DNA of 64,000 nt from Compostibacter hankyongensis. Its GTDB lineage: Bacteria > Bacteroidota > Bacteroidia > Chitinophagales > Chitinophagaceae. This document shows positions 1 to 8,239 of this stretch, piece after piece; the first letter of the stretch is position 1, and each line of letters begins with the position of its first letter. The position numbers and the translations under genes are program-made. A model generated the notes under the pieces. That model worked only from the letters and a program-made list of their open reading frames with translations, ran no database searches and was not told where the DNA came from. The stretch is from the NCBI RefSeq assembly GCF_039541075.1, contig NZ_BAABFN010000002.1:744001-808000 (forward strand), given 5' to 3'.

Positions 1-210
1 GGGATAACCCGGAGCCGGGAATGGAGCATCTATAACCAAAACCGGCACCTGTTTTCCATAGTCAACTTATCCATGGGATACGAATACCGCTGGAAGCGCC
101 TTTCCTTACAGGCAGCGCCGTATGTAAAAATACCCATGGGCGGCATAGGATACGGAAAGGTGCGGCTGACCGGAACAGGTATTCTCGTCTCTTTAAAATA
201 CGGATTTTAA
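1..210 (+). CDS. C-terminal end of an outer-membrane beta-barrel protein (5' truncated by window)
   Basis: An open frame runs from base 1 to a TAA at 208-210 and gives 69 residues. The tail alternates aromatic and hydrophobic residues in beta-strand fashion and ends in KYGF, with a terminal aromatic residue as in outer-membrane barrels. The stretch YVKIPMGGIGYGKV followed by a last strand resembles the C-terminus of small Bacteroidota porin-like barrels that often accompany anti-sigma factors. The N-terminus lies outside the window, so the family assignment rests on this tail alone. Confidence 0.6.
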   Translation, partial: GITRSREWSIYNQNRHLFSIVNLSMGYEYRWKRLSLQAAPYVKIPMGGIGYGKVRLTGTGILVSLKYGF

Positions 211-386
211 ACGCCGCAAATCCTGCAGGGCGGCGTAAAAAGCCAAACAACCATTTATCAGACGCATTGCGTAATGTGCGGACTGTCACCCGCCGGTGAC
301 GTCAGGAGGGACTGCTGTGCTCACGCCGGCAGACAGGCCGCCTGCGCGCTATTCAGTTATCATTTCACCCTTAAAAAAACAAAGCC

Positions 387-950
387 ATGAAACGATCATG
401 CATTACATCCCTTAAGACAGCAGCCCGTCCGTCGGCAGCCCTGGTCCCGGCCCTTTTCAGCTGTCTCGCCCTGAGCGGCGCACTGTTCTTCAGCGCCTGC
501 AACAAGGATAGCGATACCCCTCCGGCCCCGAGCAAGGAAACGTTTGAAAGTACGGCCGAACCCTCCTCCTCATCTGTGGAAACCACCGCTACCGGCACGG
601 CAAGCGCCACGTATGACCCGGCTACCAAAAAGCTGTCCTATACCTTCCAATGGAGCGGGCTTACCGGTACCATAGGCGGCTTTCATATCCATAAGGGCGA
701 TGGATCCATTATCATACATTTCGAAGAAGGCGACTTCCCTACCGATGCCAGCGGCACCTTTTCAGGATCGGCCACGCTGACAGACGATGCCTGGATACAG
801 GATCTCGAAGCGGGCAAGCTGTACGGCCAGATCCATACGGCCAAATATCCCGGCGGGGAAATCATTTTCCCGTTAAAGAAAAAATCCGCTACCGGGGGCA
901 CCACCACGCCTCCCCCTGATAATGGCGGCGGCGGGGGCTATTCGTATTAA
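387..950 (+). CDS. CHRD domain lipoprotein
   Basis: This 187-residue exported protein has a hydrophobic N-terminus ending in FFSAC, so Cys38 is probably lipidated. Residues about 65-165 match a CHRD (chordin-type) domain: a TATYDPATKKLSY-like start, the HIH core at 100-102, and YGQIHTAKYPGGEI near 146-159, the usual closing motif. The C-terminal tail is rich in Thr, Pro and Gly (GGGGG) and looks unstructured. Bacterial CHRD proteins are extracytoplasmic and of unknown function. It lies upstream of a cytochrome-like lipoprotein, YceI and DUF5777 genes on the same strand, separated from them by a strong hairpin. The domain call is confident; the role is not known. Confidence 0.85.
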   Translation: MKRSCITSLKTAARPSAALVPALFSCLALSGALFFSACNKDSDTPPAPSKETFESTAEPSSSSVETTATGTASATYDPATKKLSYTFQWSGLTGTIGGFHIHKGDGSIIIHFEEGDFPTDASGTFSGSATLTDDAWIQDLEAGKLYGQIHTAKYPGGEIIFPLKKKSATGGTTTPPPDNGGGGGYSY

Positions 951-969
951 ACCTGCTATTCCTTCGGCA

Positions 970-996
970 TGCCATCCCGGCGCGGCCGGGATGGCA
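970..996. terminator. Perfect 12-bp hairpin downstream of CHRD gene
   Basis: TGCCATCCCGGC at 970-981 and its exact reverse complement at 985-996 enclose a 3-nt loop. No T-run follows, so this may be a weak terminator, a processing site or a 3' stability element rather than a classical rho-independent terminator. Confidence 0.4.
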
Positions 997-1072
997 GGGC
1001 CCGGAGGACCCGCCCCACAGAAAACCCGCTGCACGGAGCCACCCCGGACTGCACACACAAACAACCACTGTT

Positions 1073-1456
1073 ATGCAAAAGAAAACCTTAGCCGTGGCAG
1101 CCCTGCTGCTGACCGCCGTTTCCCTATACTGGGGCTGTACCAAGACAGCCGAGAAACCGGCGGAAACCGGAAACGGAAGCGACTGCACCCCCCGCTTCCC
1201 CGACCAACACGTGACCTACGAAAACTATGTAAAAAATATCATCCGCACCTACTGCACCTCCAGTTGTCACAACGGCAACGGCGGCATTTCCCCGGGTGAT
1301 TTCAGAACCTATGCCGGCCTGCGTCCCTATACCGGGGCATTCAACATCCGGGTCATACAGGACCACGCAGACATGCCACAGGGCAATGCCCCCCTGCCGA
1401 AAAGCATCCGGGATTCCCTGAATATCTGGATCGGCAACTGCGCACCGGAAAACTAA
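1073..1456 (+). CDS. Cytochrome c-like lipoprotein with CX3CH motif
   Basis: This 127-residue protein has a signal peptide ending LYWGC, so Cys22 is the likely lipid anchor. The core YVKNIIRTYCTSSCHNGNGG (residues 51-70) has the layout of the short Bacteroidota c-type cytochrome/PCC-like domain, followed by an MPQG segment (Met101) where an axial ligand is expected. The haem motif is C61-x3-C65-H66 rather than the canonical CX2CH, so haem attachment may be atypical or absent. It is followed 4 bp downstream by a yceI-family gene and then by a DUF5777 barrel gene, a grouping I recall from other Bacteroidota genomes. An electron-transfer role is inferred only. Confidence 0.7.
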   Translation: MQKKTLAVAALLLTAVSLYWGCTKTAEKPAETGNGSDCTPRFPDQHVTYENYVKNIIRTYCTSSCHNGNGGISPGDFRTYAGLRPYTGAFNIRVIQDHADMPQGNAPLPKSIRDSLNIWIGNCAPEN

Positions 1457-1460
1457 GCTT

Positions 1461-2006
1461 ATGAAAAAGTTATTATTGGCAGGACTGTTAAGCCTGGGCG
1501 TCGCCGGCGCAGCTACCGGTCAGGATGTATTTGTCTGCAAAAATGCGCAGGTCTCCTTTTTTTCATCTGCCCCTATCGAAGATATCGAAGCCCGGACCGA
1601 ACAAGGCCTCTCGGCCCTGGACACCAGCCGGAAGACCATCTATTTCAAGGTACCTGTTAAAAGCTTCCGGTTCAGGAAACAGCTGATGCAGGAGCATTTC
1701 AACGAAGACTATCTGGAAAGCGACCGTTACCCCTATGCTGAGTTCAACGGCCGCTTTGCAGATGCCGAAAATATCTCCGCCGAAGGAAGCCATACGGTGA
1801 CCGTGGAAGGACAGCTTTCCATCCACGGCGTTAACAAAACCTACCGGGAAACGGGAACGATGACGGTAAAGAACGGGCAGATCACCATCGATGCCGCCTT
1901 CAAGGTACGCCTGACAGATCATAAGATAACCATCCCGCGTCTGCTTTTTAACAACATCGCAGAAGTGGTTGCCGTAAAGGTCCATGCCCTGTATAAAAAA
2001 ACATAA
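1461..2006 (+). CDS. YceI family periplasmic protein
   Basis: The product has 181 residues with a signal peptide of about 20 residues ending ATGQ. The body fits the YceI lipocalin-like fold: alternating strands, a KSFRFRKQLMQEHFNEDYLESDRYPYAEFNG segment split by loops, then GQLSIHGVNKTYRETGTM and a final VRLTDHKITIP strand. YceI proteins bind isoprenoid or amphiphilic lipids in the periplasm; no ligand can be read from this sequence. The gene sits 4 bp after the cytochrome-like gene and 6 bp before the DUF5777 gene, so the three probably form one transcript. Confidence 0.85.
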   Translation: MKKLLLAGLLSLGVAGAATGQDVFVCKNAQVSFFSSAPIEDIEARTEQGLSALDTSRKTIYFKVPVKSFRFRKQLMQEHFNEDYLESDRYPYAEFNGRFADAENISAEGSHTVTVEGQLSIHGVNKTYRETGTMTVKNGQITIDAAFKVRLTDHKITIPRLLFNNIAEVVAVKVHALYKKT

Positions 2007-2012
2007 TCCGCT

Positions 2013-3005
2013 ATGAAGTACCTCTTTTTTCTACTGCTACCGGTCATATCTGCCCCGGTAGCCGCCCAGGAATCCCTGAGCCGGCTTTTTTCCGGCGATT
2101 CGCTGCAGCAGCCCCAGCCGGTAACGGCCACTTTTAAGTCGGATCATATTGTAAACGGACAATCCAACGAAACGCTGCACCGGCAAGACCTGGTGGTCAA
2201 TATATCTCACCGCTTCGACGACATCGCCGGTAAATACGGAGGCATCAAAACATTTTTTGGTCTCGATAATTCCACCGACATAAAGATCCAGCTGGAGTAC
2301 GGCATCAGCGACCGCCTGACGGCGGGTCTTGCCAGGGCCAAGGGCGCTCCGGAAGCCCGCGCCACCGCCATTGGTTTCAACTCGGAGACACAGCTCTGGG
2401 AAGGCAGCCTCAAATTCCGGCTGCTGCAGCAGACCACGGACAACAAGGTTCCCCTTGCCATCACCCTCTTTTCCAACGCGGTGATTTCTTCCCGGGCCGC
2501 GCTCGACGACCCTACCTCCGACATCAGCTTCAGCGATTTCGGCGACCGGTGGAGCTTTACCGGGCAGGCGATCATTGCCCGCAAGTTCAGCGACAATTTT
2601 TCGCTGGCGGTGCTGCCCACCTATTCCAGGCGCAACCTGGTGGCCTTTGGGGATATGAACAATCTTTTTTCACTGGGACTCGGCGGAAGGATAAAATTCA
2701 CACGACATATGGCTATTATCATGGACTGCTTCCTGCCTTTCCGCAGCCGGGAAAGCCGGGACTATTTCAAACAGCAGGATATCACGTTTTACCCGCCCCT
2801 GGCCATAGGCTGGGAGATCGAAACGGGAGGGCATGTTTTTCACATCAACTTTACCAACTCCACCGCCCTGCTGGAAAACCAGTTTATACCCTATACCACC
2901 CGTTCCTGGACGCATGGAGGCTTCCGCTGGGGGTTCAATATCTCCCGCACGTTCAGCCTCTCTCCCCGGCAAAGCAGGAAGGAAGGGACGGGATACGGGA
3001 AATAG
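2013..3005 (+). CDS. DUF5777 family outer-membrane beta-barrel protein
   Basis: The 330-residue product has a signal peptide ending PVAAQ (about residue 19). It contains the DUF5777 hallmark N-terminal stretch with HIVNGQSNETLHRQDL and ISHRFDDIAGKYGG, then FFGLDNSTDIKIQLEYGISDRLTAGLAR, all consistent with strands of a membrane barrel. It is the last gene of the cytochrome/YceI/DUF5777 run and converges on dapF, whose 3' end lies 28 bp away. Function is unknown; surface export or sensing linked to the preceding redox lipoprotein is a guess from context. Confidence 0.8.
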   Translation: MKYLFFLLLPVISAPVAAQESLSRLFSGDSLQQPQPVTATFKSDHIVNGQSNETLHRQDLVVNISHRFDDIAGKYGGIKTFFGLDNSTDIKIQLEYGISDRLTAGLARAKGAPEARATAIGFNSETQLWEGSLKFRLLQQTTDNKVPLAITLFSNAVISSRAALDDPTSDISFSDFGDRWSFTGQAIIARKFSDNFSLAVLPTYSRRNLVAFGDMNNLFSLGLGGRIKFTRHMAIIMDCFLPFRSRESRDYFKQQDITFYPPLAIGWEIETGGHVFHINFTNSTALLENQFIPYTTRSWTHGGFRWGFNISRTFSLSPRQSRKEGTGYGK

Positions 3006-3032
3006 CGTCTTAACGGCGTTTACCCGGCACCG

Positions 3033-3821
3033 TTATTCCACCGGAATATTGCCTTCAAAGACGTAAGCGGCCGGCCCGCAAAGCCAGACGTCTGTAAAAT
3101 GCTGTTCATCCGTCTGCCGGTAACGGACCTCGAGCCGGCCTCCCCGGGCATTCACCGCTACGGCGTGGGAACCGGGCTGATCTCCGGCGGCCGCAATAGC
3201 GGCGGCGGTCACCCCTGTGCCGCAGGCCAGCGTTTCCGCTTCCACGCCGCGTTCGTAGGTCCGTATCTTCAGTCCTCCGTCCGTACGCTGTACAAAATTC
3301 ACGTTGATACCTTCCCCGGAAAACCGCTCGTTATACCGGATATCCCGCCCGGATCTCCACACATCCACCGCATCCACATCAGGCACAAACCTTACATAGT
3401 GCGGGGAACCGGTATCGAGGACAAAGTCATCGCCGCTGCGCTCCACTTCGCCGACATCCTGCATTTTCAGGCTTACCCAGCCATCGTCCTGTATATGGGC
3501 CTCGTGCCAGCCGTCCACGGCATAAAAGCGGGTAGATGTTCCGATAAGCTCCCGGTGGCGGGCAAAGGCCACCAGGCATCGTCCGCCGTTTCCGCACATG
3601 CTGCCTTCCCGGCCGTCGGCATTAAAATACCGCATTTCGAAATCGCCTTCCGTATGCGGGTTCAGCATCATAAGACCGTCTGCCCCGATACCGAAACGGC
3701 GGTCGCATAAAAAATGGATCTGCGCCGTGGAAAGCCCGTCGTAGATGCCTTCGCGGTTGTCCAGCACCACAAAGTCGTTGCCGGCGCCCTGGTATTTATA
3801 AAAATGGATCTGCATACTCAA
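3033..3821 (-). CDS. dapF: Diaminopimelate epimerase
   Basis: DapF interconverts LL- and meso-diaminopimelate for lysine and peptidoglycan synthesis in the cytoplasm. The 262-residue length is normal. The opening KYQGAGNDFVVLDN, the first catalytic cysteine in MCGNGGRC (Cys76) and the second in ETLACGTGVTAAA (Cys200) are all present, so the two-cysteine epimerase mechanism is intact. The gene lies 11 bp downstream of the nucleoside phosphorylase gene on the same strand and is probably co-transcribed with it. The start could also be the second Met two codons later. Confidence 0.96.
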   Translation of the reverse strand: MSMQIHFYKYQGAGNDFVVLDNREGIYDGLSTAQIHFLCDRRFGIGADGLMMLNPHTEGDFEMRYFNADGREGSMCGNGGRCLVAFARHRELIGTSTRFYAVDGWHEAHIQDDGWVSLKMQDVGEVERSGDDFVLDTGSPHYVRFVPDVDAVDVWRSGRDIRYNERFSGEGINVNFVQRTDGGLKIRTYERGVEAETLACGTGVTAAAIAAAGDQPGSHAVAVNARGGRLEVRYRQTDEQHFTDVWLCGPAAYVFEGNIPVE

Positions 3822-3832
3822 AAATTTGTGTT

Positions 3833-4708
3833 TTAAATGCCCGGCAGAACGGCCAGCGAACGCTCGATCATCCGCTTTACCGCTTTTCTGCCGTCGGCGC
3901 TGAAAGTACCGGAGCTCCGGTTGGCCACTACGGTGCTGATCGAAAGACAGGCATGACCCAGCAATCTTCCCATCCCGTAGATACCCGCCGTTTCCATTTC
4001 GAAATTGGTGATGCGGCGCCCTTCATGAACGAAGGAGCAAAGCTGCTCCTGCAGGTCAGGGAAAGCCGGGACTGCACGGATACGCCGTCCCTGCGGGCCG
4101 TAAAAACCAGGACAGGTGACCGTGATGCCGGGAATAAAATCCTTTTCCCCGAACCGCTCCAGCAATCCGCTGTCCGCACCGGCGATATAGGGATGCACTG
4201 CATTGCCGGCGCTGACATGGGTAGTAAAGGCGTCCAGCAGCCGCTGCTCTTCCGGCGGTGTTTCCCGGCGATAAAAGTGCAGCAGATTGTCCATACCGAT
4301 ACCGAAGACCGAGACCACAAGGCCGTCCGTAGGGATATCGGGCTGCAGCCCGCCGCAGGTTCCCATACGGATGATCTTCAGCGCAGTATGCTGCTTTTTC
4401 ACCCGACGCTCCTCAAGGTCGATATTCACCAGCGCATCGAGCTCGGTGAGCACGATATCGATATTGTCGGTACCGATGCCGGTAGACACTACGGATATAC
4501 GTTGCGGTCCGATATACCCGGTATGGGTGACAAACTCGCGGTGAGCGGTTTGCCATTCCACCCTGTCAAAATGCGCAGACACTTCCTTTACTCTGTCCGG
4601 ATCGCCAACGGTAATCACAAGGGGAGCCAGCTCTTCCGGTCGCAGGTTCAGGTGATACACTGCGCCGCGTTCGTTCAGGATCATTTCGGATGCGGCAAGG
4701 ACGGTCAT
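3833..4708 (-). CDS. Nucleoside phosphorylase (uridine phosphorylase-like)
   Basis: A 291-residue member of the PNP/UDP phosphorylase superfamily, which splits nucleosides with phosphate into free base and ribose-1-phosphate. Visible motifs are VITVGDPDRVKEV near the N-terminus (phosphate loop), STGIGTDNIDIVLTEL, RMGTCGGLQPDI, and the base/ribose site NFEMETAGIYGMG near the C-terminus. The NFEMET motif fits the uridine-phosphorylase branch, but base preference cannot be settled by reading. It is the promoter-proximal gene of a two-gene unit with dapF, with a TAGGTTTG -7 element just upstream. Confidence 0.88.
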   Translation of the reverse strand: MTVLAASEMILNERGAVYHLNLRPEELAPLVITVGDPDRVKEVSAHFDRVEWQTAHREFVTHTGYIGPQRISVVSTGIGTDNIDIVLTELDALVNIDLEERRVKKQHTALKIIRMGTCGGLQPDIPTDGLVVSVFGIGMDNLLHFYRRETPPEEQRLLDAFTTHVSAGNAVHPYIAGADSGLLERFGEKDFIPGITVTCPGFYGPQGRRIRAVPAFPDLQEQLCSFVHEGRRITNFEMETAGIYGMGRLLGHACLSISTVVANRSSGTFSADGRKAVKRMIERSLAVLPGI

Positions 4709-4727
4709 AACCGGTGATTTGACGGAG

Positions 4728-4735
4728 CAAACCTA
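4728..4735 (-). promoter_or_regulatory. Bacteroidota -7 element for the phosphorylase-dapF unit
   Basis: Read on the minus strand the sequence is TAGGTTTG, a match to the Bacteroidota primary-sigma consensus TAnnTTTG. It implies a transcript start near 4722, about 14 nt before the start codon at 4708. No clear -33 TTTG is present. Confidence 0.5.
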
Positions 4736-4809
4736 CAGGAAATTAACTGAAAAAACAGACCCTCACCCGGAAACACGCGTATTCCTGAGGAGGGTACGGT
4801 AATCCTTGC

Positions 4810-4837
4810 TTGTTTTACGGAAAAAACACTACATTTG
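4810..4837 (+). promoter_or_regulatory. Promoter of tRNA-Cys
   Basis: TTG at 4810-4812 and TACATTTG at 4830-4837 are separated by 17 bp and match the Bacteroidota -33/-7 promoter. The implied start lies a few bases upstream of the mature tRNA at 4851. Confidence 0.6.
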
Positions 4838-4850
4838 CCTTCCCAAAAAA

Positions 4851-4921
4851 GGTGCTGTGGCCGAGTGGCTAGGCAGAGGTCTGCAAAACCTTATACAGCG
4901 GTTCGAATCCGCTCAGCACCT
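4851..4921 (+). tRNA. tRNA-Cys (GCA)
   Basis: A cloverleaf can be drawn by hand. The acceptor GGTGCTG pairs with CAGCACC, the T arm is GCGG-TTCGAAT-CCGC, and the anticodon loop CTGCAAA carries anticodon GCA. The 71-nt length and discriminator T fit tRNA-Cys. The CCA end is not encoded. Confidence 0.95.
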
Positions 4922-4959
4922 CTTACACCGGGTCCGCCCGGGATAAGAACAAAATCGTA

Positions 4960-4985
4960 AAACAGCTGGTAACCAGCTGTTTTTT
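4960..4985. terminator. Bidirectional rho-independent terminator
   Basis: AAACAGCTGG and CCAGCTGTTT form a 10-bp stem with a TAA loop, flanked by A-rich sequence on the left and a T-run on the right. It can stop the tRNA-Cys transcript on the plus strand and the GSCFA transcript on the minus strand. Its right edge touches the GSCFA stop codon at 4984-4986. Confidence 0.75.
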
Positions 4986-5964
4986 AGTTTACAGCGCTGA
5001 AATAATCCATTTCCTTACTGAAATCCAGCCCGGGATACTGACCGGCCAGCTGCGCCGCTTTCCGGGAATGCGTTTCGAGGAAGCGGACATGCGCCTCCGT
5101 ACCGGCATGCAGGGGACGATGCTGCATGGCCAGCCGCAGCTTTTCCACTTCAGCGATGAGGAGCCGGCTTTCCGCATCCATACCCTGTTCTGAGAATTTT
5201 TCCCATACATACCGGATAGCCGTCTCATTGGGGTGTACCAGGTCATCCTTATAAAAACGGTAATCCCGGAGATCATCGATCACCAGCTCATAAGCCGGGA
5301 AATAATACAGCCGGTCGAATTTGCCGACAAGATGATGAACCGCCAGCAAAAGGGTAGACTTGCTGACCTGGTTTTCCACGACGCCCTCGCGGGCATAGCG
5401 TACCGGGCTGACGGTAAAAAGTATTTTCACCCGCGGATTCACCGAAAACAACGGATGGATGAAATTATCGAGGGCAGAGACAATTTCCTGTACCGACAGC
5501 ATGCGCCGCGTAAAATGAGTGGCGGGCACCTTATGACAGTTGCCCGCAATACGGCCGTCTTCCCGGCGGGCATACACCTGTGCGCTCCCGAAGGTCAGCA
5601 TCAGCCAGTCGGCCTCTTTCAGCCGACGCTCCCCCTCATGGCAGGCGCGGTTGATCTGCTCCAGGCATTGCGCCGGATCGGGACCGGAAAAGACCCCGTG
5701 ATGGTCCCAGCTGTGCCATAAGCCTTCGTGCCGGAAGAGATCCTGCTGCGTATACCTCCGGCCGGACAAACAGGCCTGCAGACCGGTGAGGATGCTGATC
5801 GGATTGTACAGGATACCGTGCGGGTTCAGGATTACATCGAATTTATAACGGGTCAGCAGATGACCGATCTCCTCCGTAAAGCAGGAACCGCTCAGCAACA
5901 GCTTATGGCGGTAGCTCAGCGGGGGCAGCAGCGGTGCAACGGGAAAGGTAAGGCGGAAATCCAT
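4984..5964 (-). CDS. GSCFA domain-containing protein
   Basis: The product has 326 residues. The name-giving motif is seen as LLSGSCFTEEIG (residues 23-34), followed by NPHGILYNP and, later, LMLTFGSAQVY and FTVSPVRYAREG, which match the GSCFA family. This is an SGNH-hydrolase-like fold common in Bacteroidota; the biochemical role is unproven, though a cell-surface or glycan esterase-type activity is often supposed. There is no signal peptide. It is transcribed alone, divergently from the MFS gene. Confidence 0.88.
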   Translation of the reverse strand: MDFRLTFPVAPLLPPLSYRHKLLLSGSCFTEEIGHLLTRYKFDVILNPHGILYNPISILTGLQACLSGRRYTQQDLFRHEGLWHSWDHHGVFSGPDPAQCLEQINRACHEGERRLKEADWLMLTFGSAQVYARREDGRIAGNCHKVPATHFTRRMLSVQEIVSALDNFIHPLFSVNPRVKILFTVSPVRYAREGVVENQVSKSTLLLAVHHLVGKFDRLYYFPAYELVIDDLRDYRFYKDDLVHPNETAIRYVWEKFSEQGMDAESRLLIAEVEKLRLAMQHRPLHAGTEAHVRFLETHSRKAAQLAGQYPGLDFSKEMDYFSAVN

Positions 5965-6066
5965 GATAAAAAGAATCCTAAAATTAAAACTTTTACCGCA
6001 TTTATTCGCGGAACCGGTAGCGGAGTACTGCGGCTTTTTTTGTTTCTTTGCCTTCCACCCGGATAT

Positions 6067-7317
6067 ATGAAGCCACAGAAAGCACGTCCCTTATTTCCGA
6101 TCATGCTCACCGTATTCCTGGACCTGCTGGGTCTGGGTATCGTTATCCCCATCGCGGCCCCCCTGCTGCTGACGCCCGGGGAGGGTATGCTTCCGCCGGA
6201 CTATGGAACGGGAGCCCGCGCTATTGTGCTGGGCTTTCTGTTGGGCATTTATTCCCTCGCCCAGTTTTTCGGCGCCCCGGTGCTGGGTGCGCTGGCCGAC
6301 CGGCACGGACGCCGGAAGATACTGCTGCTCTCGCTGGCCGGCACGGCGGCGGGCTATCTCCTTTTTGCAGAAGGCATCGCGCGGCAGGATATCCTGTTGT
6401 GCTTTTTCAGCCGCCTGCTCGATGGTTTTACCGGCGGTAACATTTCCATCGCCTATGCCGCCATCGCCGACATCACGGATGAAGAAAACCGGGCAAAAAA
6501 TTTCGGGCTGATCGGTATGAGCTTTGGCCTCGGCTTTATCCTGGGTCCTTTTATCGGCGGCGTGCTGGCCAATCCTGCTATAATATCCTGGTTCAACCTG
6601 GCTACCCCGTACTGGTTTGCCGCGGGGCTGGGTGTGGTGAACATGTTCGTGCTCATCCTGTTCTTTCCGGAAACCCTGCAGCAGCGGAAAACCCGGAAGG
6701 TCAGCCTGCTGACGGGGATGCGGAATATCCGCAACGCTTTCGCGCAAAAACGGCTCCGGGCCATTTTTCTCACCGTCTTTCTGGTCACTTTCGGCTTCGA
6801 TTTTTTTACGCAGTTCTTCCAGGTATTCCTGATCGGAAAGTTCAGCTTCTCTCCCACCGATATCGCCAACCTCTTCGGCTATATCGGCCTGTGGCTGGTG
6901 CTGACGCAGGGCCTGTTCATGCGGCCGCTGAACAAACGCTTTTCTTCCGAAAGCATCGTCGCCTGGACCATCCTGCTGCTGGCCATAGTCTTTCCCTTTC
7001 TGCTGTGGCCTGCCCGGTCCTGGTGGATCTATGTGATCGTGCCTTTTATCGCCCTGTTCAGCGGTATTACCACGCCCAATCTTACCGCCATCATTTCCAT
7101 GCAGGTGCCGTCTGAAGAGCAGGGCAGCATCCTGGGCATGCGCCAGTCCATGCAGGCGCTGGCCATGGCAGGACCGCCCATCATCGCCGGTTTTATCACC
7201 GGCATCAACATCAACCTTCCCATTCTCTCCGCTGCGGTATGCACCGTGGCGGGATGGATCGTTTTCGTAACGCTTTTTCGGAAACCCAAAAGCCCTCCCG
7301 GGGCGGGTGGTTATTGA
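6067..7317 (+). CDS. MFS transporter, TetA/TCR-like
   Basis: A 416-residue, 12-helix membrane protein of the major facilitator superfamily. The opening FPIMLTVFLDLLGLGIVIPI is typical of tetracycline/multidrug H+ antiporters. The cytoplasmic loop motif A appears as GALADRHGRRKI and motif C-like glycines as GLGFILGPFIGG. I chose the ATG at 6067. The frame stays open upstream to 5728, but that part lies antisense to the GSCFA gene and reads like random sequence. Substrate is unknown; drug or metabolite efflux is the family norm. Confidence 0.88.
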   Translation: MKPQKARPLFPIMLTVFLDLLGLGIVIPIAAPLLLTPGEGMLPPDYGTGARAIVLGFLLGIYSLAQFFGAPVLGALADRHGRRKILLLSLAGTAAGYLLFAEGIARQDILLCFFSRLLDGFTGGNISIAYAAIADITDEENRAKNFGLIGMSFGLGFILGPFIGGVLANPAIISWFNLATPYWFAAGLGVVNMFVLILFFPETLQQRKTRKVSLLTGMRNIRNAFAQKRLRAIFLTVFLVTFGFDFFTQFFQVFLIGKFSFSPTDIANLFGYIGLWLVLTQGLFMRPLNKRFSSESIVAWTILLLAIVFPFLLWPARSWWIYVIVPFIALFSGITTPNLTAIISMQVPSEEQGSILGMRQSMQALAMAGPPIIAGFITGININLPILSAAVCTVAGWIVFVTLFRKPKSPPGAGGY

Positions 7318-7371
7318 AGTTCGCGCGGGATACCCGGAAGGGAAGTTCTTCCGGAACACCCTGGGGAAGTT

Positions 7372-8238
7372 TTATGGAATGCGGAAAAGCTGCGACGCCA
7401 GGTCGCTGGCTTTTTCCAGGGCAGCCGTGTCCAGGTTATGGACGATATGATGCTTTTCGCAATAGCGGACCAGCCGCTCGGTCGCCATGTTGCCGACCAG
7501 CTCGTCGCCGGCCATGGGACAGCCGCCGATGCCGCCCAGCGCCGTATCAAAACGGCGGCAGCCCTGTTCCCAGGCCGCCGATATCTTTTCCTCCCAGCCA
7601 TCCGGACGCGCATGCAGATGGGCGCCGAATTCCACGCCGGGGAAAGCGGGGATCAGCTGGCCAAAAAGCCAGGCGATCGTTCCGGGATCGGCGACGCCTA
7701 CCGTGTCGGCCAGAGAAATGATGCTTATGCCGGCAGCAACAAGCTGCTGCACCCGATCAATGACCTTTCCCCGGTCATAAGGATCGCCGTAAGGATTTCC
7801 AAAGCCCATGGAGATATAGATCACCAGCTGCCTGCCGTGCTCCCGGCAAAGCTCCCGGATGCGAATAACCCGCTCCATGGCCTCGGCAATGGTGCTGTTG
7901 GCATTGCGGCGCTGAAAGGTTTCGGAGATAGAGAAGGGGAATCCCAGAAAGTGAACCGCCTCGTATTTCAGGGCTTCCTCCGCCCCCCGGACGTTGGCGA
8001 CGATGGCGAGCAGCCGTGAACGGGAGACGCCGGTATCCAGCCCGGCAATGACCTCACCGGTATCCGCCATCTGGGGAATGGCTTTCGGAGACACAAAGCT
8101 GCCAAAGTCAAGGGTATCAAACCCTACGGTCAGCAAAGAACGGATATACGCTGTTTTTTGCGCCGTGGATATGGGATGGGGCCATCCCTGCATAGCGTCC
8201 CGCGGGCATTCGATCAGCTTTATGGTGTTATCCGGCAT
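7372..8238 (-). CDS. mvaB: Hydroxymethylglutaryl-CoA lyase
   Basis: A TIM-barrel enzyme of the HMG-CoA lyase family (288 residues), splitting HMG-CoA to acetyl-CoA and acetoacetate at the end of leucine degradation. The N-terminal IECPRDAMQGW corresponds to the RDGLQ catalytic/metal motif. HLHARPDGW and the signature GIGGCPMAGDELVGN near the C-terminus supply the metal histidines and the lid cysteine. It follows rlmB by a single base and is the last gene of a Nudix-rlmB-mvaB operon. Close relatives such as isopropylmalate synthase lack the GGCP signature, so the call is fairly firm. Confidence 0.88.
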   Translation of the reverse strand: MPDNTIKLIECPRDAMQGWPHPISTAQKTAYIRSLLTVGFDTLDFGSFVSPKAIPQMADTGEVIAGLDTGVSRSRLLAIVANVRGAEEALKYEAVHFLGFPFSISETFQRRNANSTIAEAMERVIRIRELCREHGRQLVIYISMGFGNPYGDPYDRGKVIDRVQQLVAAGISIISLADTVGVADPGTIAWLFGQLIPAFPGVEFGAHLHARPDGWEEKISAAWEQGCRRFDTALGGIGGCPMAGDELVGNMATERLVRYCEKHHIVHNLDTAALEKASDLASQLFRIP

Positions 8239-8239
8239 G

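Noticed and set aside
6091..7359. 422-codon minus-strand open frame opposite the MFS gene
   Set aside because: It is highly charged and Gln-rich, as expected for the complement of membrane-protein codons; the MFS protein is clear.
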